6,300 nucleotides of DNA from positions 1 through 6,300 of the forward strand of contig JAUWDL010000089.1 in NCBI GenBank assembly GCA_030608825.1. The letters are read 5' to 3'. The position numbers were made by a program, and so were the translations under genes. Positions 1 to 6,300 of this stretch are shown piece after piece. The first letter of the stretch is position 1. Each line of letters starts with the position of its first letter. The notes beneath the pieces are model-generated. The model saw only the letters and a program-made list of their open reading frames with translations, made no database searches and was not told where the DNA came from. Source of the stretch: Gemmatimonadales bacterium (GTDB lineage: Bacteria; Gemmatimonadota; Gemmatimonadetes; Palauibacterales; Palauibacteraceae).

Positions 1-1
1 C

Positions 2-343
2 ATCCCCGTCGAAGACGAGCAGCACATCCTGCTCGGTCTGATGTCGCATCGCTCGCTCCTCCGCCACATGGCCTCGCGGGAGCCCACGCAGGCGGATGTG
101 CCAACTCCCGTGGGCGAGATCATGCAGCGCGACCTGATCACGGTCAGGCCGAACACACCGACGCTGGAAGCGATCGAGCTGATGAAGGCGAAGCGAATCG
201 GATGCCTGCCGGTGACGGTCGAGCGGAGGTTGGTCGGCGTCATCACGGAGCACGACTTCCTGCGGGTGGCCAGCATGCTGCTGGAGCAACGCCTGCGGGA
301 AGATGAGCGGGCGCGACCTCTCTCCGACGGCCGCTCGGGCTAG
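2..343 (+). CDS. CBS-domain protein, C-terminal part (5' end outside window)
   Basis: The frame is open from the window edge to TAG at 341-343, so the 113 residues seen are the end of a longer protein. An ATG at 41 exists, but starting there would cut through a CBS domain, so it is not the true start. Residues 1-22 match the last strand and helix of one CBS domain (IPVEDEQ, then a G-L-x-S-x-x-x-L-L pattern). Residues 36-90 form a full second CBS domain: VGEIMQRDLITVRPNTPTLE, then the CLPV strand at 68-71 and LVGVITEHDFL at 77-87. Paired CBS domains form a Bateman module that usually binds adenine nucleotides and regulates an attached enzyme, channel or transporter; any attached domain lies upstream and cannot be seen. 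The tail (91-113) is charged and probably disordered. It converges with lnt and their stop codons overlap. The family call is secure; the role is unknown. Confidence 0.85.
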   Translation: MPVEDEQHILLGLMSHRSLLRHMASREPTQADVPTPVGEIMQRDLITVRPNTPTLEAIELMKAKRIGCLPVTVERRLVGVITEHDFLRVASMLLEQRLREDERARPLSDGRSG

Positions 344-363
344 AGTACCGGGTCCGGGCGGCT
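329..363 (+). terminator. Possible hairpin terminator between convergent genes
   Basis: GCCGCTCGG (330-338) can pair with CCGGGCGGC (354-362) with one T-G wobble. Further wobble or Watson-Crick pairs extend it inward to 341/351. The stop codons of both convergent genes lie at the foot of the loop. In the + strand transcript it is followed by TTCTCC, a poor U-tract. On the - strand the wobbles become mismatches and there is no T-run, so if it works at all it should favour the CBS-gene transcript. In DNA this GC-rich such a stem can arise by chance. Confidence 0.3.
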
Positions 364-1965
364 TCTCCGGCGGAGACGCGGCAGGAAGATCCCGACCGCG
401 GCGGCGAGGCCGGCGATCCACCCCACCACATCGCCCGTGCGCGCGAACAGGGTGAGCCCATCCGTGGTCAGCACGTCCGCCGTGAAGATGGCGGGCCTGA
501 AGAGCCGGGTGGCGTCGCCCACCCGGCCCAGAGGATCCAGAGTCCCGGAGATGCCCGTGTTGCCCACGCGGGCGATCCCGATGCGATTCTCGATCGCGCG
601 CAGCACGAGATGAGAGGGGTGCTGCCAGAGGGCGCCGCTGCGCCTCCACCACGGCCCCTCTCGACCGAACCAGGCATCGTTGGTGATGTTGACCAGGAAG
701 TCGGCGCCCTGCAGGCGGTAGCCTCGGCTGAGAGCGGAGAAGATCGACTCGTAGCAGATCAACACCCCGAAGCGGCTCTCATCGAGCGGCAAGACGTCAA
801 GGTTCAATCCGACCGCGAACCCGCCGAAGTACTCGGCCCACGTGAACCAGTCCGGGTCGAAGAAGGGAACGCGTTCCACGACGGGTACGAGATGGTGTTT
901 GTCGTAGCGTGCCCGGCTCGCCCTTCGGCCGTCGATGAGGTACGCCGAATTGTAGTAGTCCCATTCGTCCTGGCTTCGGTTCTCGATCCCGATCGAGCCG
1001 AAAAGCACGGGGGCGTCCGTTGAGCGGCCCAAACCCCTGATCCACTGGTAGATGTCGGGCCGTCCCATGAACCCTTGCGCCAGGATCGGATCGATCGGCC
1101 GCGGAATGACCGTCTCGGGGAGAATCAGAAGATCGACGTCCTCCGCGGGCTCGTGGCCGGCCATCAGGTTCTCGATCGAGCTCCGTGCGCTGTCGAACGC
1201 CGCCACCGGGTCCTCCAGCTTGATCTTCTCCGGGACGTTCGGCTGCACCGCGGTGACGGTGACGACCGGTCGCATCTCCAGGCTCTGCCAGCGCCAGAGG
1301 GAGTAGCTCACCGGCACGGCCACGCCGGCGAGCCAACCTCCGAGAGCCAGCCACGCCCGACCACGCTGGCTTCGCTGCCACGCAACGAAGGCGGTGGCCA
1401 GGAGGCCGCTCAGCATGGCCAGCCAGAAGCTGAGACCGCGAGCTCCGACGAGATCGGCGGCACCGATCAGCCTCGGGAAACCCGTGAGCGTGTATCCGAG
1501 CTCCTGCCAGGGGAAGGAGATCGGACCGAGGTGCGCCCGGAACCACTCCGCCGCGGTCCAGAAGACAGGCAGCGCGATCCACAGGGGCCAGCCGAGCCGG
1601 TGCCGGACGTGGTGCATCCCGGTCGTCGCGACGGCGAGAAAGAGACTCAGCAGCCCCACGGCAAGGACGAACGCGAGCACCGCCAGCAGGGAGTAGATGA
1701 TGAGAGCGGTGGCGAGCCAGTAGAGCAGCAACGTGTAGTAGACGATCCCGAGCCAGAGGCCGCCCCGGAACGCCAACCCGCGACCCTCATCCCCTTCCGG
1801 CAGCCGGGCGAGCCAGATCCCGAAAGGCACCAGGCCGAGGAAGGATGGGAGGAGGAAATGAAACGGCGGGTGCGCGAGGCCTAGAACCAGGCCGCTGACC
1901 GCGATCCAGCCGGCTCCCGGCGGCGGCGCCGGGAAAAGAGACCCCTGCGCGCGGCCGCGCCCCAT
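340..1965 (-). CDS. lnt: Apolipoprotein N-acyltransferase
   Basis: Inner-membrane enzyme that moves an acyl chain from a phospholipid to the N-terminal Cys amine of diacylated lipoproteins, the last step of lipoprotein maturation before Lol sorting. From ATG 1965 it is 541 residues, near the family's usual 500-550. About seven hydrophobic segments lie within residues 20-220, followed by a periplasmic nitrilase domain (about 232-500) and a final membrane helix (about 511-529). The catalytic triad is visible: E284 in LILPETVIP, K356 in YDKHHLVP and C404 in LICYES. Also present are E364 (VVERVP), E406 and W432 (NDAWFG), which match conserved E. coli positions. An extra stretch rich in Trp and Arg (about 439-447) follows NDAWFG. 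GAGGAG at 1978-1983 overlaps the stop of the preceding gene, 12 nt before the ATG. An in-frame GTG at 1998 would add 11 residues and overlap that gene by 17 nt, but its purine tract is too close. Last gene of the cluster. Confidence 0.96.
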   Translation of the reverse strand: MGRGRAQGSLFPAPPPGAGWIAVSGLVLGLAHPPFHFLLPSFLGLVPFGIWLARLPEGDEGRGLAFRGGLWLGIVYYTLLLYWLATALIIYSLLAVLAFVLAVGLLSLFLAVATTGMHHVRHRLGWPLWIALPVFWTAAEWFRAHLGPISFPWQELGYTLTGFPRLIGAADLVGARGLSFWLAMLSGLLATAFVAWQRSQRGRAWLALGGWLAGVAVPVSYSLWRWQSLEMRPVVTVTAVQPNVPEKIKLEDPVAAFDSARSSIENLMAGHEPAEDVDLLILPETVIPRPIDPILAQGFMGRPDIYQWIRGLGRSTDAPVLFGSIGIENRSQDEWDYYNSAYLIDGRRASRARYDKHHLVPVVERVPFFDPDWFTWAEYFGGFAVGLNLDVLPLDESRFGVLICYESIFSALSRGYRLQGADFLVNITNDAWFGREGPWWRRSGALWQHPSHLVLRAIENRIGIARVGNTGISGTLDPLGRVGDATRLFRPAIFTADVLTTDGLTLFARTGDVVGWIAGLAAAVGIFLPRLRRRSRPDPVL

Positions 1966-1977
1966 TACTCGGACGGG

Positions 1978-1983
1978 CTCCTC
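1978..1983 (-). promoter_or_regulatory. Ribosome binding site of lnt
   Basis: GAGGAG on the - strand overlaps the TGA stop of the oxidoreductase gene (1982-1984) and lies 12 nt before ATG 1965. The spacing is longer than ideal, but it supports the ATG over the GTG at 1998, and the layout suggests translational coupling. Confidence 0.45.
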
Positions 1984-2983
1984 AGACAGTGACTTCACGC
2001 CCCTCGCGAGCCGATCGGTAGCACGCCTCCAGGGCCCGCATCAGCCGCACCTGCTCGGCCTGCACCTCCAGCGGTTTCTCTCCGCGCACGATGCGCAGGA
2101 ACTCCGCCCATTCCTGCCGATACGAAGTCGTGTAGAGCGCGGAACCGCCGACGTCCAGGGGAGGAGTCACGTCGGAGAGTCCCGTCTCCATCTCCGTCCG
2201 CACGCGAAAGGGCGATGTCCCAGCTGAGCCGAGAGTGCCCAGAACACTCAGCGATTGTCGATCCCGCTCGTCACGGAGCTCCCAGCTTACCTCGAGCTGC
2301 AGGGTCACCCCGCCGGCCAGCGCGAGGAATGCGACCGCCGTGTCCTCTACCGCCGCAGCGGGATGGGCGCTGGCGCTCACGCGCTCGATTGCCGGATAGC
2401 CAAGCAGCCAGAGCGCCACGTCCAGGGCCTGCACTCCAAGGTCCATCAGGACACCACCGCCGGCGCTCTCGGGATCGAGCCGCCACCCCCGTTTGGGCCT
2501 GCGCTCGATGCGGGTGAGCCAGACCGAGCGAATCAGGATGACATCTCCCATCTCACCGCTCGCCACGAACTGGCGAATGGCCCTGACATCCAGGCGGTAT
2601 CGCTGGTTCATCGCGACCATCAGCTGGCGCTTCGCCGCCTCGGCAGCTCGTATCAGCTCCTCCGTGGCCTCGCTCGTCGGCGCGAGCGGACGCTCGCACA
2701 GGACGTGCTTCCCTCTCCCAAGGGCATCCAGAACCACCTCGGCATGCGTGTCGTTGGGCGTGGACACGAGCACCGCGTCCAGGGGGATGTCCTCAGGCAG
2801 CTCCGCAAGAGATCGAGCCGTCACCGGCACGTCGAAGCGCTCCGCGATCGTACGAGCCTTCTCCTGTTGGGTGTCGATGATCGCGGCCACCTTCACGTCC
2901 GGTAGCCGCTTCAGGATCGGGAGATGGACGATCTGCGCCACGCCGCCCACTCCGATGACTCCTATGCTGACATCCCTCTCCAC
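1982..2983 (-). CDS. Gfo/Idh/MocA-family oxidoreductase homologue with altered catalytic residues
   Basis: 333 residues, a usual length for this NAD(P)-dependent sugar or polyol dehydrogenase family. The Rossmann part has the G8-x-x-G11-x-G13 motif (IGVIGVGGVAQ), an acidic residue ending strand 2 (D37, which suggests NAD rather than NADP), and STPNDTHAE at 74-82. The C-terminal alpha/beta domain starts near 126 and carries GGG (175-177) and MDLGVQALD. Two residues differ from the family: the catalytic Lys of the E-K-P motif is Arg (E97-R98-P99), and the His of D-x-G-x-H is Gln (D181...Q185). The protein may therefore be a divergent or non-redox member; its substrate cannot be inferred. The start is GTG 2983, set by AAGGAGG 7 nt upstream. 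A TTG at 3025 would add 14 unconserved residues upstream of that site and is unlikely. It follows spoIID by 57 nt and precedes lnt by 16 nt. Confidence 0.9.
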   Translation of the reverse strand: MERDVSIGVIGVGGVAQIVHLPILKRLPDVKVAAIIDTQQEKARTIAERFDVPVTARSLAELPEDIPLDAVLVSTPNDTHAEVVLDALGRGKHVLCERPLAPTSEATEELIRAAEAAKRQLMVAMNQRYRLDVRAIRQFVASGEMGDVILIRSVWLTRIERRPKRGWRLDPESAGGGVLMDLGVQALDVALWLLGYPAIERVSASAHPAAAVEDTAVAFLALAGGVTLQLEVSWELRDERDRQSLSVLGTLGSAGTSPFRVRTEMETGLSDVTPPLDVGGSALYTTSYRQEWAEFLRIVRGEKPLEVQAEQVRLMRALEACYRSAREGREVTV

Positions 2984-2990
2984 CCGCGCG

Positions 2991-2997
2991 CCTCCTT
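2991..2997 (-). promoter_or_regulatory. Strong Shine-Dalgarno of the oxidoreductase gene
   Basis: AAGGAGG on the - strand, 7 nt before GTG 2983: near-perfect complement to the 16S rRNA tail at ideal spacing. It decides the start codon, since it falls inside the frame if the upstream TTG (3025) were used. Confidence 0.8.
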
Positions 2998-3040
2998 GAG
3001 ATTCGTTGGTGCCGGAATCCTGCAAAGTCGTTGTTCTCGC

Positions 3041-4465
3041 CTAATAAAGCCTCTGAACGGCCGCATCCTGGTAATAGGCGGCCAGGATCTCCCGATAGCC
3101 CTGGCCCGCCCTCGCCCGGCCGATCGCTCCCCATTGGCACATCCCGATGCCGTGCCCGAAGCCCCGGCCCTCGACGACGATCTCTCCGTTTTCCAGTCGA
3201 CCCTGACGGACCACGAAGTCGGTGGAGCCGAGGATGCGCCCCTCTGCCGGCTGCAGAACCCAGCGGATCTCGTTCTTCCGGAGCACGTAGCGCCCTCCCG
3301 AGGCCTCCACCTCGAGTTGGTCCACACGATCGCCTTCGGTCCGGCTGAGGACCCGGATGCCGGAGATGCGACCGACCGATGAAGGCGAGACGCCCAGCCG
3401 TGACGCCAGCTCCGCACGAACGTATCCGTTCATCTCGTCGGCGGTCCAGCTCTCGCGCCAGCGGTAGCGCGGTGAGATCGCACAATAGTCCTCACCTCCA
3501 CCGGCATCTCGCACCGACCGAAGATACGGAAGGTCCGGCTCTCCCCAGACTTCCTCGCGAGTCGCCGTTCGCCCTCCGCAAGTGGAGTGGTAGAAAGCCG
3601 ACACCACTTGGCCGTCGAACGTGAGGATCTCACCCCTCGTCTCGTTGATCGCCCGCTCCACGTCCCTTCTCTCCACCTCCAGGCCTCCGTAGACCTGATC
3701 CTCCACCGTCGCGAACAGATCGAATCCCAGTGAGTCGCGCCTCCCGAGGTGGGAGATCGTATAGGTCCGGGCGGCCACCGCCTGCGCCCGCACCGCTGCG
3801 AACTCCTCGGGCGCGCGCCGTCCGATCTCGGCAGGCACGACGCCGAGCAAGTAATCCTCGAGGCCCAATCGGTTGATCACGATCAGGCCCCGCGAGCGAT
3901 CCGCGACGACTTCGGCCGCACCCCTGTACGTCTTGCCGGCAATGACGACGTCGGCTCCGTGGTCCAACGGCTCGACGATGAAGCTCGGCAGAGTCTGATC
4001 GACTCGACCGGCGGGCTCCACCAGGGACGCTCCTCCCGTGCTCGGCTCGAAGCGGACGATCTCTTCGCCCGCCGGCATCAGCTCCTCGCCGCTGGCGCCG
4101 TCGCGCACTCTCAGACCCGACGTCGACATGATCACGGCCGACGGCGTGCCGACCTCGATCCCGACGCGAATCAGCGGCTCCGAGGTGATGAGCTCGACGA
4201 TGCGCATCGCGGCGGCGGGGCCGGCCGGCGGCCGAGCAGCACGCGGGTCGACTGGAGGAGGCTCCGCGCGTCGAGGCTCGGCCCGCGAAGGCTCATCCGG
4301 AGCCGGCGGATCCGGAGGCGGGCTTCCGGCACAGGACCAGCCGAAGAGAGCCAGACCGGTCACCGCAAGCCGGATGGCTCTGGACGCTGAAGCCGCCAGC
4401 CCGGCGGGATGCGACGCGGCAGCCGGCCGCGTCGTTCCGGAGGAGTCAGCCCGCCAGCGCCGCAT
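3041..4465 (-). CDS. SpoIID/LytB-domain protein, exported, putative peptidoglycan enzyme
   Basis: 474 residues. The N-terminus has an Arg-containing stretch and a hydrophobic segment (about 30-44) ending at C45 (LFGWSC), which looks like a lipoprotein signal with a non-standard lipobox (Gly-Trp-Ser before Cys) and a long n-region. Residues 48-86 form a Pro/Ala/Arg/Glu linker. The SpoIID domain covers about 190-470: GLEDYLLGVVPAEI with E213 at the position of the catalytic Glu of SpoIID, then RAQAVAARTY (226-235), FYHSTCGG (291-298), C328, and GFGHGIGMCQWGA (435-447), the family's C-terminal signature. H293, C296 and C328 are possible metal ligands, by analogy with clostridial SpoIID. Bacillus SpoIID is a lytic transglycosylase acting on peptide-free glycan during engulfment; homologues in non-sporulating bacteria are common and their substrate is less clear. 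ATG 4465 overlaps the hemL stop by 20 nt with only a weak ribosome site, so translational coupling is likely. No better start precedes the signal segment. Confidence 0.9.
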   Translation of the reverse strand: MRRWRADSSGTTRPAAASHPAGLAASASRAIRLAVTGLALFGWSCAGSPPPDPPAPDEPSRAEPRRAEPPPVDPRAARPPAGPAAAMRIVELITSEPLIRVGIEVGTPSAVIMSTSGLRVRDGASGEELMPAGEEIVRFEPSTGGASLVEPAGRVDQTLPSFIVEPLDHGADVVIAGKTYRGAAEVVADRSRGLIVINRLGLEDYLLGVVPAEIGRRAPEEFAAVRAQAVAARTYTISHLGRRDSLGFDLFATVEDQVYGGLEVERRDVERAINETRGEILTFDGQVVSAFYHSTCGGRTATREEVWGEPDLPYLRSVRDAGGGEDYCAISPRYRWRESWTADEMNGYVRAELASRLGVSPSSVGRISGIRVLSRTEGDRVDQLEVEASGGRYVLRKNEIRWVLQPAEGRILGSTDFVVRQGRLENGEIVVEGRGFGHGIGMCQWGAIGRARAGQGYREILAAYYQDAAVQRLY

Positions 4466-5738
4466 CCATCGACTCGCCGACGGCGGTCAGCGTCATCTCG
4501 AGGTGCTCGCGTCGGTGCGCGGTCGACATGAAGCCGGCTTCAAAGGGGGACGGGGCAAAGAACACGCCCCGCTTCAGACACTCGCGAAAGTAGGTGGAAA
4601 AGAACTCCGCGTCCGTCTGCTTCGCGCCGGCATAGTCCGTGACCGGTCCTTCCGTGAAGAAGACGCCCCACATCGAGCCCACATGGGCCCCGGAGACCGG
4701 GAGCCCGCGCTCCGTGGCCGCCCGCACGATCCCGTCGACGAGCTCACCGGTCAGGCGCTCCAACCGCTCGTGGGGCCGGTCGCGCTCCAGCACGCGGAGC
4801 TGCGCGAGCCCGGCGGCCATGCCCAACGGATTGCCGCTCAGCGTGCCCGCCTGATAGACGGGGCCGGTGGGCGCCAGCTGCTCCATGATCGCCCGCCTTC
4901 CGCCAAGAGCGGCGACCGGTAGACCTCCGCCGACGACCTTGCCCAACGTCGTGAGGTCGGGGTCGATCCGGTAGCGCTCCTGCGCGCCGCCCCGGGCCAC
5001 CCTGAATCCCGTCATCACCTCATCGAAAACGAGGAGCGAGCCTTGGGCTCGGGTAATCTCGCGCAGGCCGGAGAGGAATCCTGCCGCGGGCTCGATCAGA
5101 CCCACGTTGCCCATGACCGGCTCGACGATCACCGCCGCGATCTCGCCCGGAAAGCGCTTGAAGACGGACTCGACGGACTCGAGGTCGTTGAAGGGAACCG
5201 AGCTCGTGAGCGCTGAGAGCGCGCCCGGAACGCCCGGTGAGTCGGGGAGCCCGAGCGTGGCCACCCCTGAGCCGGCCTGGACGAGAAAGGAGTCGGCGTG
5301 GCCGTGGTAGCAACCATCGAACTTGAGGATTCGATCGCGACCCGTCGCGCCTCGGGCCAATCGAACGGCGGACATCGTCGCTTCCGTGCCGCTACTGACG
5401 AAGCGTACCATCTCCACCGAGGGTACGAGCTCGACGAGCAGCTCGGCCAGCTCCACCTCGGCCGGCGCGGGCGTTCCGAACGTCAGCCCCGAGCCAGCGG
5501 CGCGTTGGACGGCCTCGACGACCTCTGGATGGGCATGGCCGAGGATGAGAGGACCCCAGGAGAGGACGTAGTCGACGTAACGGCGGCCAGAGACGTCGTA
5601 CAGGAAGGCTCCCTCGCCGTGATCCGAGAAGAAAGGCTCTCCGCCCACCGAGCGGAAGGAGCGCACGGGCGAGCTGACGCCGCCGGGCAACACCCGCCGG
5701 GCACGTTCCCACAGGCCCGAGTCGGCTATCGTCCCCAC
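4446..5738 (-). CDS. hemL: Glutamate-1-semialdehyde 2,1-aminomutase
   Basis: PLP enzyme that converts glutamate-1-semialdehyde to 5-aminolevulinate in the C5 pathway of heme and other tetrapyrroles; cytoplasmic, normally a dimer. It is full length at 430 residues. Family features in order: RARRVLPGGVSSPVRSF near the N-terminus, SSGTEA (115-120) for cofactor phosphate binding, FDGCYHGH (140-147), EPVMGN (206-211), DEVMTGFR (239-246) with D239 contacting the PLP ring nitrogen, the Schiff-base lysine K267 in TTLGKVVGGGLPV, and GTLSGNPL (298-305). The start is GTG 5738, the only start that keeps the conserved N-terminal helix; the next GTG, at residue 16, lies inside it. The GTG overlaps the rimO end by 13 nt without a clear Shine-Dalgarno, which suggests coupling. 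hemA, its usual partner, is not in the window. No key residue is missing. Confidence 0.97.
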   Translation of the reverse strand: MGTIADSGLWERARRVLPGGVSSPVRSFRSVGGEPFFSDHGEGAFLYDVSGRRYVDYVLSWGPLILGHAHPEVVEAVQRAAGSGLTFGTPAPAEVELAELLVELVPSVEMVRFVSSGTEATMSAVRLARGATGRDRILKFDGCYHGHADSFLVQAGSGVATLGLPDSPGVPGALSALTSSVPFNDLESVESVFKRFPGEIAAVIVEPVMGNVGLIEPAAGFLSGLREITRAQGSLLVFDEVMTGFRVARGGAQERYRIDPDLTTLGKVVGGGLPVAALGGRRAIMEQLAPTGPVYQAGTLSGNPLGMAAGLAQLRVLERDRPHERLERLTGELVDGIVRAATERGLPVSGAHVGSMWGVFFTEGPVTDYAGAKQTDAEFFSTYFRECLKRGVFFAPSPFEAGFMSTAHRREHLEMTLTAVGESMDAALAG

Positions 5739-6300
5739 GCCGTCTCGAGCCCGAGCGCCGCGACCGGGAGGCGGCGCCGGCGGCCGGGGCGCCCATTCGC
5801 ACGGCCTGCCTCTGCTGGCGCGCTCCGAAGGACTCTCAGGACCCGCGCCGAAAGGTCGAAGTCGTGCGCATCCGTCACGACCGCCTCAACGATCTGGCCC
5901 GCTTCGAGAGGCTCGGCAGCCGTCAGATGCGTCACCCCGTCCACGTCGTCCGCCTGACCGGCGATCCGACCGACCGCGATACCTGCCGGCGCGGCCGGCT
6001 CGTCCACGATCGCCGTCCGCTGCACCCCGACCTCACCGGCCATCAGCTCGGCCGAGATCGCCCGCTGCACCTCCAGCAGCTCCTCCAGCCGCGTGCGCGC
6101 CAAGCTCTCGGGGACGAAGGAGTCCTCCATCTCCGCCGCCCGCGTGCCCTCCTGTGGCGAGAAGGCGAAGGCGCCCAGTCGCTCGAACCGGATCTCCTCC
6201 AGAAAGTCGAGCAGAGCCCGGAAGTCGTCATCCGTTTCCCCGGGAAAGCCGACGAGCACGGTGGTGCGCAGGGTCAGTCCCGGCACGGCATCGCGGAGCC
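5726..6300 (-). CDS. rimO: Ribosomal protein S12 methylthiotransferase RimO, C-terminal part (5' end outside window)
   Basis: The frame is open to the right edge; the 5' end lies beyond it. It reads LRDAVPGLTLRTT, then VGFPGETDDDF, FERLGAFAFSPQEGT and later a TRAM-type domain with DDVDGVTHL and VTDAHDFDL. The LR-x-x-x-PGLTLRTT / VGFPGET / FSPQEGT series and the TRAM ending are typical of RimO rather than MiaB. RimO is a radical-SAM enzyme that puts a methylthio group on a conserved Asp of ribosomal protein S12 (uS12). The radical-SAM CxxxCxxC cluster would lie upstream and is not visible. After the TRAM domain there is a tail of roughly 38 residues, Arg-rich (GRPGRRRRLP) and unlike the usual short end; its last codons overlap the hemL start. 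The GTG at 6286 falls within the conserved PGLTLRTT block and is not the start. Paralogue MiaB is the main alternative, less likely. Confidence 0.9.
   Translation of the reverse strand, partial: LRDAVPGLTLRTTVLVGFPGETDDDFRALLDFLEEIRFERLGAFAFSPQEGTRAAEMEDSFVPESLARTRLEELLEVQRAISAELMAGEVGVQRTAIVDEPAAPAGIAVGRIAGQADDVDGVTHLTAAEPLEAGQIVEAVVTDAHDFDLSARVLRVLRSAPAEAGRANGRPGRRRRLPVAALGLETAWGR

Noticed and set aside
41..343. CBS-domain gene starting at ATG 41
   Set aside because: The frame is open to the window edge, and the residues before that ATG continue a CBS domain, so the gene begins outside the window.
797..1582. - strand frame of 261 codons inside lnt
   Set aside because: Same-strand shadow of lnt; the lnt frame carries the full catalytic triad and the membrane segments.
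1075..1884. Long + strand open frame (269 codons) opposite lnt
   Set aside because: It is antisense to a clearly conserved Lnt. Its translation is a charged, low-complexity run of E, R, P and Q with no recognisable domain, typical of a shadow frame in GC-rich DNA.
2984..3040. The 57-nt gap between spoIID and the oxidoreductase gene as a promoter, terminator or riboswitch
   Set aside because: Only a weak inverted repeat (GATTC 3000-3004 with GAATC 3015-3019, 10-nt loop) is present just upstream of the ribosome site. It has no T-run and I see no convincing -35/-10 pair. It is too short for a riboswitch.
2793..3485. - strand frame of 230 codons spanning the spoIID end and oxidoreductase start
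   Set aside because: It overlaps both real genes in another frame, and its translation is Arg/Gly-rich without family features.
4038..4922. Long + strand open frame (294 codons) across the spoIID-hemL junction
   Set aside because: It is opposite two conserved genes, rich in A, R and G, and has no domain or ribosome site that I can see.
6250..6300. Start of a short RimO-like gene at GTG 6286
   Set aside because: The reading frame continues upstream as LRDA, directly joined to the conserved PGLTLRTT block of RimO, so this GTG is internal.
1..6300. Mobile elements, CRISPR arrays, tRNA or rRNA genes, defence systems
   Set aside because: No transposase, integrase, regularly spaced repeats, cloverleaf-like or rRNA-like sequence was seen; the window is almost wholly covered by housekeeping-type genes.

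Overview
This looks like ordinary chromosomal core-gene DNA from a GC-rich, diderm (Gram-negative-type) bacterium. An apolipoprotein N-acyltransferase (Lnt) implies an outer membrane and triacylated lipoproteins. HemL implies the C5 (glutamate) route to tetrapyrroles. The gene content and the styles of the Lnt and CBS proteins would fit Gemmatimonadota or a neighbouring phylum. That placement is inference from memory of family features, not from a search.

Layout: one gene runs on the + strand at the left edge, the C-terminal end of a CBS-domain protein (2-343, cut by the window start). Everything else, 340-6300, is on the - strand. Read in the direction of transcription it is rimO (C-terminal part, cut by the right edge), hemL, a SpoIID/LytB-domain gene, a Gfo/Idh/MocA-type oxidoreductase homologue, and lnt. 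The junctions are tight: rimO/hemL overlap by 13 nt, hemL/spoIID overlap by 20 nt, spoIID to oxidoreductase is a 57-nt gap with a strong Shine-Dalgarno, and oxidoreductase to lnt is a 16-nt gap (or a 17-nt overlap if an upstream GTG is used). This is what a single operon looks like. lnt and the CBS gene converge tail to tail, with their stop codons sharing one CTAG, inside a possible hairpin terminator. No stretch above 60 nt lacks a gene.

How the genes fit together: two products act at the envelope (SpoIID-like putative peptidoglycan enzyme, probably lipid-anchored or exported; Lnt, which finishes lipoprotein acylation). HemL makes 5-aminolevulinate, and RimO methylthiolates ribosomal protein S12. 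No common pathway is evident; the cluster is probably a shared transcription unit of housekeeping genes.

I found no mobile element, CRISPR array, tRNA/rRNA or defence-like system, and nothing that I would call a new system. The point most worth a second look is the oxidoreductase homologue: it keeps the nucleotide-binding motif but has Arg and Gln where the family's catalytic Lys and His normally sit.
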